Positions 16,941-24,985 of a stretch of 50,077 nt of DNA are shown piece by piece. A model generated the notes under the pieces. That model worked only from the letters and a program-made list of their open reading frames with translations. It searched no databases and was not told where the DNA came from. This stretch comes from Taibaiella sp. (lineage in GTDB: Bacteria > Bacteroidota > Bacteroidia > Chitinophagales > Chitinophagaceae). The stretch's first letter is position 1. Every line of letters begins with the position of its first letter. The stretch spans positions 1-50,077 of the forward strand of contig JAIOYR010000020.1 of NCBI GenBank assembly GCA_021740995.1, read 5' to 3'. The position numbers and the translations under genes were made by a program.

Positions 16941-19817
16941 CTAGCCTCTCCGCCTCATATCGCCACCCGGTGGTGGCATCATGTGTTCATCCAACTTTTC
17001 AGGCTCCGGCATCTTACCACTCTTTAGTTTGCGAATGGTGTAGGTAAGCTGAAACATAAAGTACTGCTTCAGCACCTGGGTATTGGCGTTCTCTATGTAG
17101 GTTTCGGCTACTGTGCGGCTGATGCTGGTGTTCTCGTTCAGCAAGTCATATACGCTAATGCGGGCTTCCAGTGTTTTCTTGAACAGCTTGTACCCTACGT
17201 ATGCATTCCATAGATAAAAATTCTGATTGCCTGTGCCGCTAAAGGCGGTATAGTAGCTATTGGTGACGTTGCTGTTGAGCACAAAATTTTCGAGGAAAAT
17301 CCAGTTGACACGGAATGTAGCAGCATGGTTATAAAAATTATTATTTGCCTGTGCCTGTATGGTGTTTGTCACCACATTGTAGTTGCCGGAGTAAGACAAT
17401 GTAAAATCTATCTTTTCGCTCACATTGCTGCTCAGCACCACCCCAAACGATGGTATGTAGTTGCCCGAATAGTTGACTACGTTATTTATCATACCGGGGT
17501 TACGGGTATAGTTCATTCCGCCGTTGAAGTTGATATTGCTTTTAATAACACCCACCGGCATGCCATAGGTAAGGAAGAAGCGCGAACTCCAGTAGCCATT
17601 CAGGTTCACCGGTTGCGATAGCTGCCCTCCACGGTTTATAAGTATAGACGTATTCGTTACAGGGTCAGCATATAGCGAATCATTGGCAGGTATATAGGTC
17701 GCATTTCCTATATAGTTGTGCGTATTATTCACATACAGGTTCAGAAAAAAGTTCTTGCCGCTATTTGCCCTGGTGAGCCCATAGCGCACCACCAAAGTCT
17801 GCTCATAGGTCTGCTTTAGTGCAGCATTGCCGGTGCGCAGCAGTAGCGGGTTAGATATGTCTATTACCTGCTGCAACTGATTCACAGATGGCACATTGGT
17901 GCTTGTGCGGTACATCACCCTCATGTTTCTGCCATCGGTATACCGATGATTATAAAAGGCATTGGGCAGCACACTAAAAAAAGAGCGCGACAAGGTAAAT
18001 ACCCGCGGAAACTGCTGCTCACCATCCAGTGTAGCCTGTTGCACATTTGCACCTATATTGAAGGAGGATGTGCGGTCGCCTATCCGGTAGCTTACTCCTC
18101 CTTTCTGTGTGGTATAGTTATTCCTATAAAGGTTCGAGAACAGTGTATCCCGCAGGGTATAATCATTAGCACCTGCCGCTTTGTTATAAGTCTCTTTATT
18201 AGATCCGCTCTGCTGAAAAGATGGATTGTACGAAAACTGCAACTGCCCTTTTTCGCCCACAGGCTCTGTGTAAGACAGGTTGGCAGATATGGTATTGCTG
18301 TTGTTATACAAGTCGTAGCGCTGGTCGCGGAGCACGGTATCGGGCTGGGCACCATAATACTCATTCAGCGAATAGTTGCTACCGTCGCCGGTCTTTTCAT
18401 TCATGGCACCATTCACATTTATAGATATGGTTCTGCGTGGCTTCCCGAATTTGTGCTGATACAGCAGATTACCCGTGGCATTGTAGCCATTGCTGTTGGC
18501 AGTAGTGTTGTTGTCTGTTTTGCTCTGCAGCACATCGGCCCTGCTGTTGCCGGCATCGCTGCCCGTATTGGTGTTGTTTTGTTGCAGGCTTATAGCCGGG
18601 GTAAAGGTGATTGAGTTTGCAGAGTCTATAGTGTACTCCATCCTGCCATTGAACCTGTGATTGGTGTTCACAGCTTCCGAAGACGATTTTTCAGTGTATA
18701 GAATTGTATCCTGTGCTGTGAAGTAGTTTCTGGAAAGATCTGAGTTATTTACGTTGTCCGTATTGTTGAAAAAATAACTGCCGCTTACCTTTATCTTCTT
18801 GCCCCAGTTGTTGCTATAGTTGAGCCCTGCCGCATGGGTAGCAGCTATGCCACCCTGCTGCCCCACCATAAAGTTGTTGGCACCACCGCCGCCCCTGCCG
18901 CCAGGGCCACCACGGCCGCCGCCGCCCCTGCTCTGATTGCTGCCTGCTGTGGCACCCAGTATATCCTCATTGCTGAAATTCTGCTGGTTTATATTATTCG
19001 ACAATCCCAGTACAGACACCCGCCTGTCGTCGTTGAAGAAATTAAGATTGCCACCGGCTATATATCTTTCATCAGTTCCATAGCCTGCATACACCTTACC
19101 AAAAACGCCCTCGCTTTTGTTTCTTTTGGTGATGATGTTCATGGTCTTCTGTGCATTGCCATCATCAAATCCCGTAAATGTAGACTGATCGCTGAGCCGG
19201 TCGAAGACCTGAATTTTATCTATCACCTCCGATGGCAGATTTTTGAGTGCCATAGAGGGGTCTGTACCAAAAAACGGCTTGCCATCTACCAGTATTTGCT
19301 GCACTGTTTCGCCATTTACTTTTACGCCTGTGTTGTCAGTTGTTACACCCGGCATTTTGCTTACCAGGTCTTCTGCAGTAGCATCCGGATTAGTTTTGTA
19401 AGCATCCGCGTTAAACTGGCTGGTGTCACCTTTTTGCTCGGCGCGTATCTGCTTGCCGGTCACTGTTACCCCCTTCAGCAGTTTAGATTCAGCCTCCATT
19501 TGCAGCTTGCCCATCAGCACATTATTGTCAGCAATGGTTACCGTCCTGTTTAGCCTGGTATATCCCAGATAATTGAGCTGTACTGCATAGCTGCCGGGCA
19601 GCAGATTTATTACCTCAAAATTCCCGTCTATGTCTGTCACACCACCGGTTTTCACAGAGGTGTCGGCAGTATTGGTTACCCTTATAGCCACACCCGGCAA
19701 CGGTGCATTGTCCTTACGGTCTGCCACCTGTCCGGATATGGTATACACCTGACCCACAACACCAATACTATAAAAAAGAAAGAAAAATAAAAGAGAAAAC
19801 TTACCGGCAATATTCAT
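16941..19817 (-). CDS. Outer-membrane beta-barrel protein, TonB-receptor-like, with N-terminal carboxypeptidase-like domain
   Basis: A 958-residue protein. After a signal peptide (LLFFFLFYSIGVVGQ) comes a carboxypeptidase-regulatory-like domain (TISGQVADRKDNAPLPGVAI, about residues 26-110). Next is a plug-like domain (AEDLVSKMPGVTTDNTGVKV, VQQILVDGKPFFGTDPSMAL), then a large barrel of the OMP_b-brl_3 family. Residues around 295-315 are an Arg/Gly-rich insertion (GGGGRGGPGGRGGGG), and the protein ends in a Pro/Gly/Arg tail (MMPPPGGDMRRRG). No SusD partner is adjacent. The substrate is unknown; members are often annotated as outer-membrane beta-barrel family proteins. Confidence in the architecture is high. 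Confidence 0.85.
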   Translation of the reverse strand: MNIAGKFSLLFFFLFYSIGVVGQVYTISGQVADRKDNAPLPGVAIRVTNTADTSVKTGGVTDIDGNFEVINLLPGSYAVQLNYLGYTRLNRTVTIADNNVLMGKLQMEAESKLLKGVTVTGKQIRAEQKGDTSQFNADAYKTNPDATAEDLVSKMPGVTTDNTGVKVNGETVQQILVDGKPFFGTDPSMALKNLPSEVIDKIQVFDRLSDQSTFTGFDDGNAQKTMNIITKRNKSEGVFGKVYAGYGTDERYIAGGNLNFFNDDRRVSVLGLSNNINQQNFSNEDILGATAGSNQSRGGGGRGGPGGRGGGGANNFMVGQQGGIAATHAAGLNYSNNWGKKIKVSGSYFFNNTDNVNNSDLSRNYFTAQDTILYTEKSSSEAVNTNHRFNGRMEYTIDSANSITFTPAISLQQNNTNTGSDAGNSRADVLQSKTDNNTTANSNGYNATGNLLYQHKFGKPRRTISINVNGAMNEKTGDGSNYSLNEYYGAQPDTVLRDQRYDLYNNSNTISANLSYTEPVGEKGQLQFSYNPSFQQSGSNKETYNKAAGANDYTLRDTLFSNLYRNNYTTQKGGVSYRIGDRTSSFNIGANVQQATLDGEQQFPRVFTLSRSFFSVLPNAFYNHRYTDGRNMRVMYRTSTNVPSVNQLQQVIDISNPLLLRTGNAALKQTYEQTLVVRYGLTRANSGKNFFLNLYVNNTHNYIGNATYIPANDSLYADPVTNTSILINRGGQLSQPVNLNGYWSSRFFLTYGMPVGVIKSNINFNGGMNYTRNPGMINNVVNYSGNYIPSFGVVLSSNVSEKIDFTLSYSGNYNVVTNTIQAQANNNFYNHAATFRVNWIFLENFVLNSNVTNSYYTAFSGTGNQNFYLWNAYVGYKLFKKTLEARISVYDLLNENTSISRTVAETYIENANTQVLKQYFMFQLTYTIRKLKSGKMPEPEKLDEHMMPPPGGDMRRRG

Positions 19818-20026
19818 TAGAAATAGGTGGTTTTACATACTATCCGCTCACAACAAATTGCCAAAAACCGGCAGCAATCAACCCACTCTCACAACTGTCA
19901 TGGCGAAGGTTTACGTATAGCCTTGAACGACGTTGCAAGCCTGTGGCTTCCGGTAACTATCGGAACGCTACTTACCTGTAGGCAATACTTGAACAATCAA
20001 AAACACCCCTCAACAGCTATTTTAAC

Positions 20027-21217
20027 CTACGAAAGTTTTCCCAACGCGTCCCCTATCCTGCTCATTGCCTCCCTCAGGTTGTCCATAGAGTTTGCGGTAG
20101 ACAACCGTATACAGTTAGGATTACCAAAAGCACTGCCACATACCGTAGATACATGACCCTCGTTGAGCAGATACATACTCATATCCACATCATCATTGAT
20201 CACGTATTCGCCATACTGCTTACCAAAGAGTGGCTTTATATGTGGGAATGCATAAAATGCCCCACCAGGCGTATTAGCCTTTACACCGGGCATTTGCTGT
20301 AGTGCACCGGTTACATAATCTCTGCGCTGCTTGTAGGCAGCTACCATCTCGTGCGTGGGACCCAGATCGCTGAGCAATGCCACTATCGAAGCACGCTGGG
20401 CTATAATGTTGGCACCCGATGTAAACTGTGCCTGCAGCTTGTCGCATGCTTTCACCAGCTCCGCCGGACCCGCCATATACCCTATACGCCAGCCGGTCAT
20501 TGCAAACCCCTTCGACATACCATTTATCACCACTACCCTATCCCTTATGTCGGCAAACTGCGCTATGCTCTCATGACCACCTATAAAGTTGATGTACTCA
20601 TATATCTCATCGCTGATGATGCTCACATGCGGATGTCGCTTGAAAACCTCTACCAGGCCTGCCAGTTCTTCCCGGGTATATACACTGCCCGTAGGGTTGC
20701 AAGGCGATGAGAAGATGAAGAGCTTGGTCTTGGGCGTTATTGCCTGTTCCAGTTGCTCCGGCAGTAGTTTGAAATCAGTTTCTATAAAACAGTTTACCAG
20801 CTTTACCACACCACCTGCCAGCTGCACCTGCGCAGCATAGGTCACCCAGAATGGAGTAGGTATGATCACCTCATCGCCAGGGTCTACCATACACAGTACA
20901 GCATTTGCCAGCGACTGCTTGGCACCAGTAGACACTATGATTTCATTGGTAGCATAGTTCAGGTTGTTATCCCTTTTTAGCTTGGTGCTTATGGCCTCCA
21001 GCAGCTCGGGCGTACCAGACACAGGCGTATACTTGTTATAGCCCTCATTTATGGCGGCTATGGCAGCATTGCGTATGTGTTCCGGGGTTTTGAAGTCGGG
21101 CTCACCCAGACTCAGATCTACTATATTTACTCCCCTTGCTTTCAGTTCGCGGCCTAGCTTGGCCATCTTTATTGTCTGGGGCTCTGAAAAGGAATTTAAT
21201 CTCTGGGCTAATTGCAT
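20027..21217 (-). CDS. Pyridoxal-phosphate aminotransferase, aspartate aminotransferase type
   Basis: A 396-residue class I/II (fold type I) aminotransferase. Visible motifs: SLGEPDFKTPEHI near residue 37, SSPCNPTGSVY (residues 170-180), SDEIYEYI (residues 202-209) and NGMSKGFAMTGWRIGY, in which Lys236 would form the Schiff base. The late Arg in NCIRLSTANS would bind the substrate carboxylate. It most likely transaminates aspartate/2-oxoglutarate (subgroup I-gamma), but prephenate or aromatic substrates are possible in this subgroup. The promoter element is at 21251-21244. It is monocistronic. Confidence 0.9.
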   Translation of the reverse strand: MQLAQRLNSFSEPQTIKMAKLGRELKARGVNIVDLSLGEPDFKTPEHIRNAAIAAINEGYNKYTPVSGTPELLEAISTKLKRDNNLNYATNEIIVSTGAKQSLANAVLCMVDPGDEVIIPTPFWVTYAAQVQLAGGVVKLVNCFIETDFKLLPEQLEQAITPKTKLFIFSSPCNPTGSVYTREELAGLVEVFKRHPHVSIISDEIYEYINFIGGHESIAQFADIRDRVVVINGMSKGFAMTGWRIGYMAGPAELVKACDKLQAQFTSGANIIAQRASIVALLSDLGPTHEMVAAYKQRRDYVTGALQQMPGVKANTPGGAFYAFPHIKPLFGKQYGEYVINDDVDMSMYLLNEGHVSTVCGSAFGNPNCIRLSTANSMDNLREAMSRIGDALGKLS

Positions 21218-21243
21218 CTTCTTCTTAAGATAGTTGGCTAGGG

Positions 21244-21251
21244 CAAACCTA
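21244..21251 (-). promoter_or_regulatory. -7 promoter element of the aminotransferase gene
   Basis: TAGGTTTG on the minus strand (21251-21244) matches TAnnTTTG, 26 bp before the ATG at 21217. Confidence 0.6.
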
Positions 21252-21450
21252 CATGAAAAACCTGACTATTAATAGAAAATAAGATAATTTTACCATTCAT
21301 AATACAAAGTTTTGGATGATTTGAGCAATTGGGAAAGCTGCGCCGAGGCTACATTATCGCTCTTCAACTGAACGGTGGGTAGGAACAACCTGGGATGATT
21401 CATTTTCTATTCCAGGTATTGTTTTTGTAGTATTATTAAAAAGTAAAACC

Positions 21451-21918
21451 ATGAACAACAAAATAATTCTAACGACCTGTATATTCATTTTTGCTATTAG
21501 CTGCCATAAGTCTGGCAATGAACCTCCTTCCCCAGTGCCATTTAACCCAAAACAATATACAGCACAGATGGAGGGGAAACATACTTGGAAAACCTTAGTT
21601 CGTCACCATTGTTTACCATGCAATCCAATTTATGATTCTTCCTTTTGGGGTGGAGAAATCGAATTATCTTTAGTCAAAGTTTTAGACGACAGCACAGTTT
21701 ACTTAGGTACAATAGCATACAATAAACTCACGAAGAACGATTTCCTACACTATATTAATCATCAAGAGAATGAAAAATATATTTTTTTCGAATGTCCTAA
21801 GGGGATTTATATAAATCGATCATTAAAATACTATTACAATGAAGATAGAGTTGAACTATTACTCAAATCAGACTCAGCTGGATTTAGAGGTGTGGATGTA
21901 CTCTATATTTCGTTGTAA
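21451..21918 (+). CDS. Hypothetical lipoprotein
   Basis: A 155-residue protein. The N-terminus MNNKIILTTCIFIFAISC is a lipoprotein signal with Cys18 at the lipobox. The mature part has a Pro-rich linker (NEPPSPVPFNP), a CLPC pair around residues 54-57, and alternating strands (GEIELSLVKVLDDSTVYLGT) suggesting a small beta domain. I do not recognise a family. Base composition is more AT-rich than in neighbouring genes, and it sits in a stretch of orphan genes and degenerate repeats, so recent acquisition is plausible. No clear -7 element is seen. Confidence 0.65.
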   Translation: MNNKIILTTCIFIFAISCHKSGNEPPSPVPFNPKQYTAQMEGKHTWKTLVRHHCLPCNPIYDSSFWGGEIELSLVKVLDDSTVYLGTIAYNKLTKNDFLHYINHQENEKYIFFECPKGIYINRSLKYYYNEDRVELLLKSDSAGFRGVDVLYISL

Positions 21919-21940
21919 ATGACGGTACATCCAGGTTCCC

Positions 21941-21996
21941 CAGCTCGGCGTAGTATAAAATATAGTTTGGCGTATGTCTCTGACTACGTCATAGCG
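21941..21996. repeat. Degenerate ~50-bp intergenic repeat, copy A
   Basis: The stretch from CAGCTCGGCGTAGTATAAAA onward aligns with 22639-22689 (CGGCTCACCGTAGTACAAAA onward) with roughly two thirds identity by eye, sharing CGTAGTA, ACAAAAT/ATAAAAT, TGTCTC and CGTCA blocks in the same order and orientation. The copies bracket the antitoxin-like gene. Confidence 0.45.
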
Positions 21997-22216
21997 GCAG
22001 TCAATCCCCCGTTTGGCGCCAGTGTTTTCCAATGGTGTCTATTTTGCTTCCAGTGTTTTTCACTGGCGATATCCAACTCACTATTCTTGTCATTTTATTG
22101 ATTCTTGGCACAGATTTTGTAGTATTGTAGTGCTTTTTAGCATGTAAGCACAGCTTTTTATTCTGAGTGTTTACCACTACTTGCATAATAAATAATACTT
22201 ATTATAAATTTTACGC

Positions 22217-22241
22217 GCGCAAAAGTGTGCAACTTTTGCGC
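22217..22241. terminator. Strong intergenic hairpin
   Basis: GCGCAAAAGT (22217-22226) pairs perfectly with ACTTTTGCGC (22232-22241) around a GTGCA loop. It lies about 75 bp past the stop of the minus-strand antitoxin-like gene and about 300 bp past the plus-strand lipoprotein. It could be a terminator or a protein-binding palindrome; there is no T tract. Confidence 0.4.
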
Positions 22242-22318
22242 AAGAATCTAAGGCCAATAAAAACATAAACAATTGAATATCAATTGCTTAAACCCCTAAC
22301 CATGAAAATAAAAAAATC

Positions 22319-22591
22319 TCAGCCAGAGTGCGCAATTTTACAAAACCCCGTTTGTTTATAGGCTTCCTTTGCGTTGTATTCCATTTCCTGAAGAGTAAAC
22401 ACCCTGGCGGCACCGGTTTCATATTCCTTTGTTCGGCGATCCATCTCAGCTAGGAATACTTTATCCGACCACTCATCTTCTTTCTGCTCCACTTCCAGCA
22501 TTGCATAGATCATCTTCACTGTTTTATCATCCGCTATGTCTATATATCTTTTCACCTCCTTCCTCATATCATTTATGACACTTGCGCTCAT
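22319..22591 (-). CDS. Antitoxin-like small acidic protein without a toxin partner
   Basis: A 90-residue protein: VINDMRKEVKRYIDIADDKTV, then VKMIYAMLEVEQKEDEW and FLAEMDRRTKEYETGAARVFTLQEM. This resembles the addiction-module antitoxins common in Bacteroidota, which start with a (R/K)-x(3-4)-YI-x-x-ADD helix and have an RR-x-EYE-x-G segment before the toxin-binding tail. In typical loci a RelE/ParE toxin overlaps the stop codon. Here the next 300 bp on this strand contain no such gene. The C-terminal KQTGFCKIAHSG also looks foreign to the family, as if the locus was truncated there. Assignment is by pattern only. Confidence 0.5.
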   Translation of the reverse strand: MSASVINDMRKEVKRYIDIADDKTVKMIYAMLEVEQKEDEWSDKVFLAEMDRRTKEYETGAARVFTLQEMEYNAKEAYKQTGFCKIAHSG

Positions 22592-22638
22592 ATCGTGTTG
22601 TTTTTATACTAATTTAATACAAATGGACGTTATTATCC

Positions 22639-22689
22639 CGGCTCACCGTAGTACAAAATGCCGCTTGCATTTGTCTCCTACCGCGTCAC
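22639..22689. repeat. Degenerate ~50-bp intergenic repeat, copy B
   Basis: Second copy of the motif at 21941-21996, upstream of the antitoxin-like gene and reaching into the last codons of the VOC gene (which ends at 22686). Confidence 0.4.
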
Positions 22690-23042
22690 CCCACCGACTG
22701 CCCAAAAGTCAGCAATGTACCATTAGGGTCTATAAGCGCAAACTCCTGCTGCCCCCACGGCTTTGTTTCCAGCTTTCCCGCTTGTGCCAAATGTAGTCCG
22801 TTATTCTTCCATTGTTCATAGAGCAGTTCTATACCACTGTCTATACGCAGGTATATCATAAAATCCGACTTGCCGGGTACAATAGTGGGATAGGAAAAAA
22901 AATGCAACTCAGCCGCATCTCTATGCAAAATAAGATAGTCGCCGTAATCAGCATCCAGCACAAAGCCCAACTTCCCAACATAAAAGTTTAGAGTCTTTGC
23001 CTTGTCGATATAGGGCAATTTAGGAATCACAGAAGTTATCAT
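22686..23042 (-). CDS. VOC-fold (glyoxalase/bleomycin-resistance-like) protein
   Basis: A 118-residue single-module VOC protein. The beta-alpha-beta-beta-beta pattern is visible twice: VIPKLPYIDKAKTLNFYVGK...YLILHRDAAELHFFSYP, and FMIYLRIDSGIELLYEQWK...WGQQEFALIDPNGTLLTFG. The DPNGTLLTFG ending is the classic bleomycin-resistance / dioxygenase-superfamily signature. It probably works as a dimer that binds or modifies a small molecule; the substrate is unknown, and drug resistance should not be assumed. It stands alone on the minus strand. Confidence 0.82.
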   Translation of the reverse strand: MITSVIPKLPYIDKAKTLNFYVGKLGFVLDADYGDYLILHRDAAELHFFSYPTIVPGKSDFMIYLRIDSGIELLYEQWKNNGLHLAQAGKLETKPWGQQEFALIDPNGTLLTFGQSVG

Positions 23043-23244
23043 CAGCCAGATTTATGTTTGGAAAATTACTACTAAAATCGCTTCAACACAAAAACACTTA
23101 AAAGAAGCGAAACACACTTTAGCGACTTGAGAGCCACATTGCCAATTCCGTATTATGTGAAATAGAATTCTTGAAAACATACTTGCTTGTAAAATTTCGC
23201 ATACGGACATACTAACATTCAATAATAATTAATAAATTAGCAAG

Positions 23245-23814
23245 ATGAGAGCATACCTGATTGTAATAATAGCGGCCTTGCTGAGTATTCACATGTGCGG
23301 CTGCAAAAATGTAGCCAGCTACCCTATCAGCCAGCCTTCCGACGACTGTAGAGAAAACAGAATAAATGGTGTGTGGAAATTCAGAGAAGATACCAATCTG
23401 AACAACTTCTACGAGGTATACCAGCGAGATAGAACCTGGACAAATACCTATCATACGCGCTTCTGGAACCGGGGTGGCGAAAACCCCACTTACGAGGGCA
23501 ATATTTTCTTCTCAAAAATAGGAAAGACGCTTTTCATCAACGTACCCTACTGGGATTACGACGAAGTAAACGATAAGTATTTTCAGAACAAGGGGTATAT
23601 GTTTCTGAAGATTGTAGCCGCAAATGCTGCTTTTGATAAACTAACTGTAGCAGTAGTAAACGACACCACTATGCGTAGTCTGAAAAACAGCGATGAAGTG
23701 CGTGCATACATCACCAAAAACATGAACAACAAATCTTTCTATCAGGAAGAAAAACACTTTTACAAAGTACCTGTACCTGAAATACTAAAAAACCGTGGAG
23801 GAATTGGTCATTGA
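23245..23814 (+). CDS. Hypothetical lipoprotein
   Basis: A 189-residue protein. MRAYLIVIIAALLSIHMCGC is a lipoprotein signal, with Cys20 (MCGC) as the likely acylation site. The mature part has NGVWKFREDTNLNNFYEVYQ and later EGNIFFSKIGKTLFINVPYW, alternating strands suggestive of a lipocalin-like or beta-sandwich domain. No family is recognised. Its TGA stop (23812-23814) lies inside the left arm of the terminator hairpin shared with the convergent SPFH gene. No clear promoter element is seen upstream. Confidence 0.7.
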   Translation: MRAYLIVIIAALLSIHMCGCKNVASYPISQPSDDCRENRINGVWKFREDTNLNNFYEVYQRDRTWTNTYHTRFWNRGGENPTYEGNIFFSKIGKTLFINVPYWDYDEVNDKYFQNKGYMFLKIVAANAAFDKLTVAVVNDTTMRSLKNSDEVRAYITKNMNNKSFYQEEKHFYKVPVPEILKNRGGIGH

Positions 23815-23830
23815 TTATCAATGACCAATT
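23802..23830. terminator. Bidirectional terminator overlapping a stop codon
   Basis: AATTGGTCATTGA (23802-23814) and TCAATGACCAATT (23818-23830) form a perfect 13-bp stem with a TTA loop. The TGA of the plus-strand lipoprotein is the last three bases of the left arm. The minus-strand SPFH gene ends 25 bp to the right. Confidence 0.7.
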
Positions 23831-23854
23831 TGTGCTCGCTCGCAACCGCCATTA

Positions 23855-24757
23855 CTACTTTGCATCCAGAATCATAGGCGTATTTCCCTTACCCATTATG
23901 ATGATCTTTGCATTGTTTGAGGCTGCAAGATCTTTCATGGTCTTTATTTGCTCATACTGCAACTGTTTGTCAGTAAGGCTTTCGTTGATGATGCGCTGGT
24001 AGTCTGCAATACCCTGTGCCTCTACCCGCTTACGGTCGGCTTCCTGGCGCTCCTTCTGCAGCACAAACTGCATTTTCTGCGCTTCCTGCTCAGCATTAAT
24101 TTTCGATTCTATCGCATTTTTTACAGACGTAGGTAGTGCTATGTTCCTAATCAGCAAGTTCTCCAGCAACAAACCACGCTTTTTGAAATCGTCGTCAATT
24201 GCCTTGTAAATCCTGTCCTGAAATTCATCCCGCTTGGTAGAGTATAGCGCCACAGCATCGTAATAAACAGCATTATCACGAATTTTGGTACGGGAGATAG
24301 GCCTTACTATTTTATCCTTGTAGTCTAAGCCCGTTTGTTTGAAAAGTTTTGGAGCACTCTCTGCAACCACCTTAAACAATACAGTAAGATCTATGGTAAC
24401 CTCAAGCCCGTCGGCACTCAATACCCTTATGGCATCGTCGCCTACCTGATTGCCTTCATTGTGCACACCACTCATGGTGTAGTTCTGTGTACGGGTTTCC
24501 AGCATCTCTATATCCAGCAAGGGGTTTATAAAATGCAATCCGCTATTCAATACATCGGGGCGCACCTGTCCGAAAAGTTTCTGAACACCTACGTGTCCCG
24601 CATCAACCTGTACTATGGATGACCACATAATGCTGAATAAGAAAATAACCACCCCAAATGCCATAACTGGCTTCCCCAGTACATATATTTTTTCTGTTGA
24701 CTTAGAAATGATAAAACCTGCCACTAGAAAAATGATACTAATAATTATGAAGCCCAT
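23855..24757 (-). CDS. SPFH/Band-7 (prohibitin-like) membrane protein
   Basis: A 300-residue protein. N-terminal hydrophobic segments (IIISIIFLVAGFII and VMAFGVVIFLFSIMW) are followed by the Band-7 domain starting VQVDAGHVGVQKLFGQV. It includes GLHFINPLLDIEMLETRTQ and the conserved NLLIRNIALPTSVKNAIESK, and ends in a coiled coil (AEQEAQKMQFVLQKERQEADRKRVEAQG). Such proteins form large membrane rings and scaffold proteases or lipid domains. A -7 element lies at 24798-24791. It is monocistronic, with a shared terminator. Confidence 0.88.
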   Translation of the reverse strand: MGFIIISIIFLVAGFIISKSTEKIYVLGKPVMAFGVVIFLFSIMWSSIVQVDAGHVGVQKLFGQVRPDVLNSGLHFINPLLDIEMLETRTQNYTMSGVHNEGNQVGDDAIRVLSADGLEVTIDLTVLFKVVAESAPKLFKQTGLDYKDKIVRPISRTKIRDNAVYYDAVALYSTKRDEFQDRIYKAIDDDFKKRGLLLENLLIRNIALPTSVKNAIESKINAEQEAQKMQFVLQKERQEADRKRVEAQGIADYQRIINESLTDKQLQYEQIKTMKDLAASNNAKIIIMGKGNTPMILDAK

Positions 24758-24790
24758 ATAGTTGGTCGTTTACTTTCGTATTTCAAAAAA

Positions 24791-24798
24791 CAAAAGTA
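24791..24798 (-). promoter_or_regulatory. -7 promoter element of the SPFH gene
   Basis: TACTTTTG on the minus strand (24798-24791) matches TAnnTTTG, 33 bp before the ATG at 24757. Confidence 0.6.
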
Positions 24799-24972
24799 GT
24801 TTGATTTTTGTTCTGAATTTTGAATGATATCTTAGGCACTACATTCGATGGGATTACCACGTCATTTTTCTATTTTCATGCCCTCTGCAAAACAAATTTG
24901 GACCTGCACAATCTTAGTTCAACTTTTTCCGGGTATCGAAAAATCAAAAAGTATCAGCAAATCGAAATTGCA

Positions 24973-24980
24973 TAAATTTG
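24973..24980 (+). promoter_or_regulatory. -7 promoter element immediately before the ArsC/YffB gene
   Basis: TAAATTTG matches TAnnTTTG and ends only 5 bp before the ATG at 24986. If it is used, the transcript would be leaderless or nearly so. Confidence 0.45.
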
Positions 24981-24985
24981 AACAC

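Larger units (their letters stand above)
21919..22318. other. Non-coding stretch with hairpins between convergent orphan genes
   Basis: A 400-bp stretch. It holds a 50-bp motif resembling 22639-22689 (see repeat), a CCAGTG/CACTGG hairpin at 22050-22066, the strong hairpin at 22217-22241, and CAATTGA/TCAATTG at 22270-22286. Short frames here (60 residues from 21919 on the plus strand, 61 on the minus) have no credible features. No toxin gene follows the antitoxin-like gene. Confidence 0.5.

Noticed and set aside
21919-22101. 60-residue frame directly after the lipoprotein stop
   Set aside because: It overlaps the degenerate repeat and hairpins, its sequence looks non-biological and it has no family pattern.
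22686-23042. Bleomycin or fosfomycin resistance gene
   Set aside because: Single VOC modules have many substrates; nothing in the sequence or context shows drug binding.
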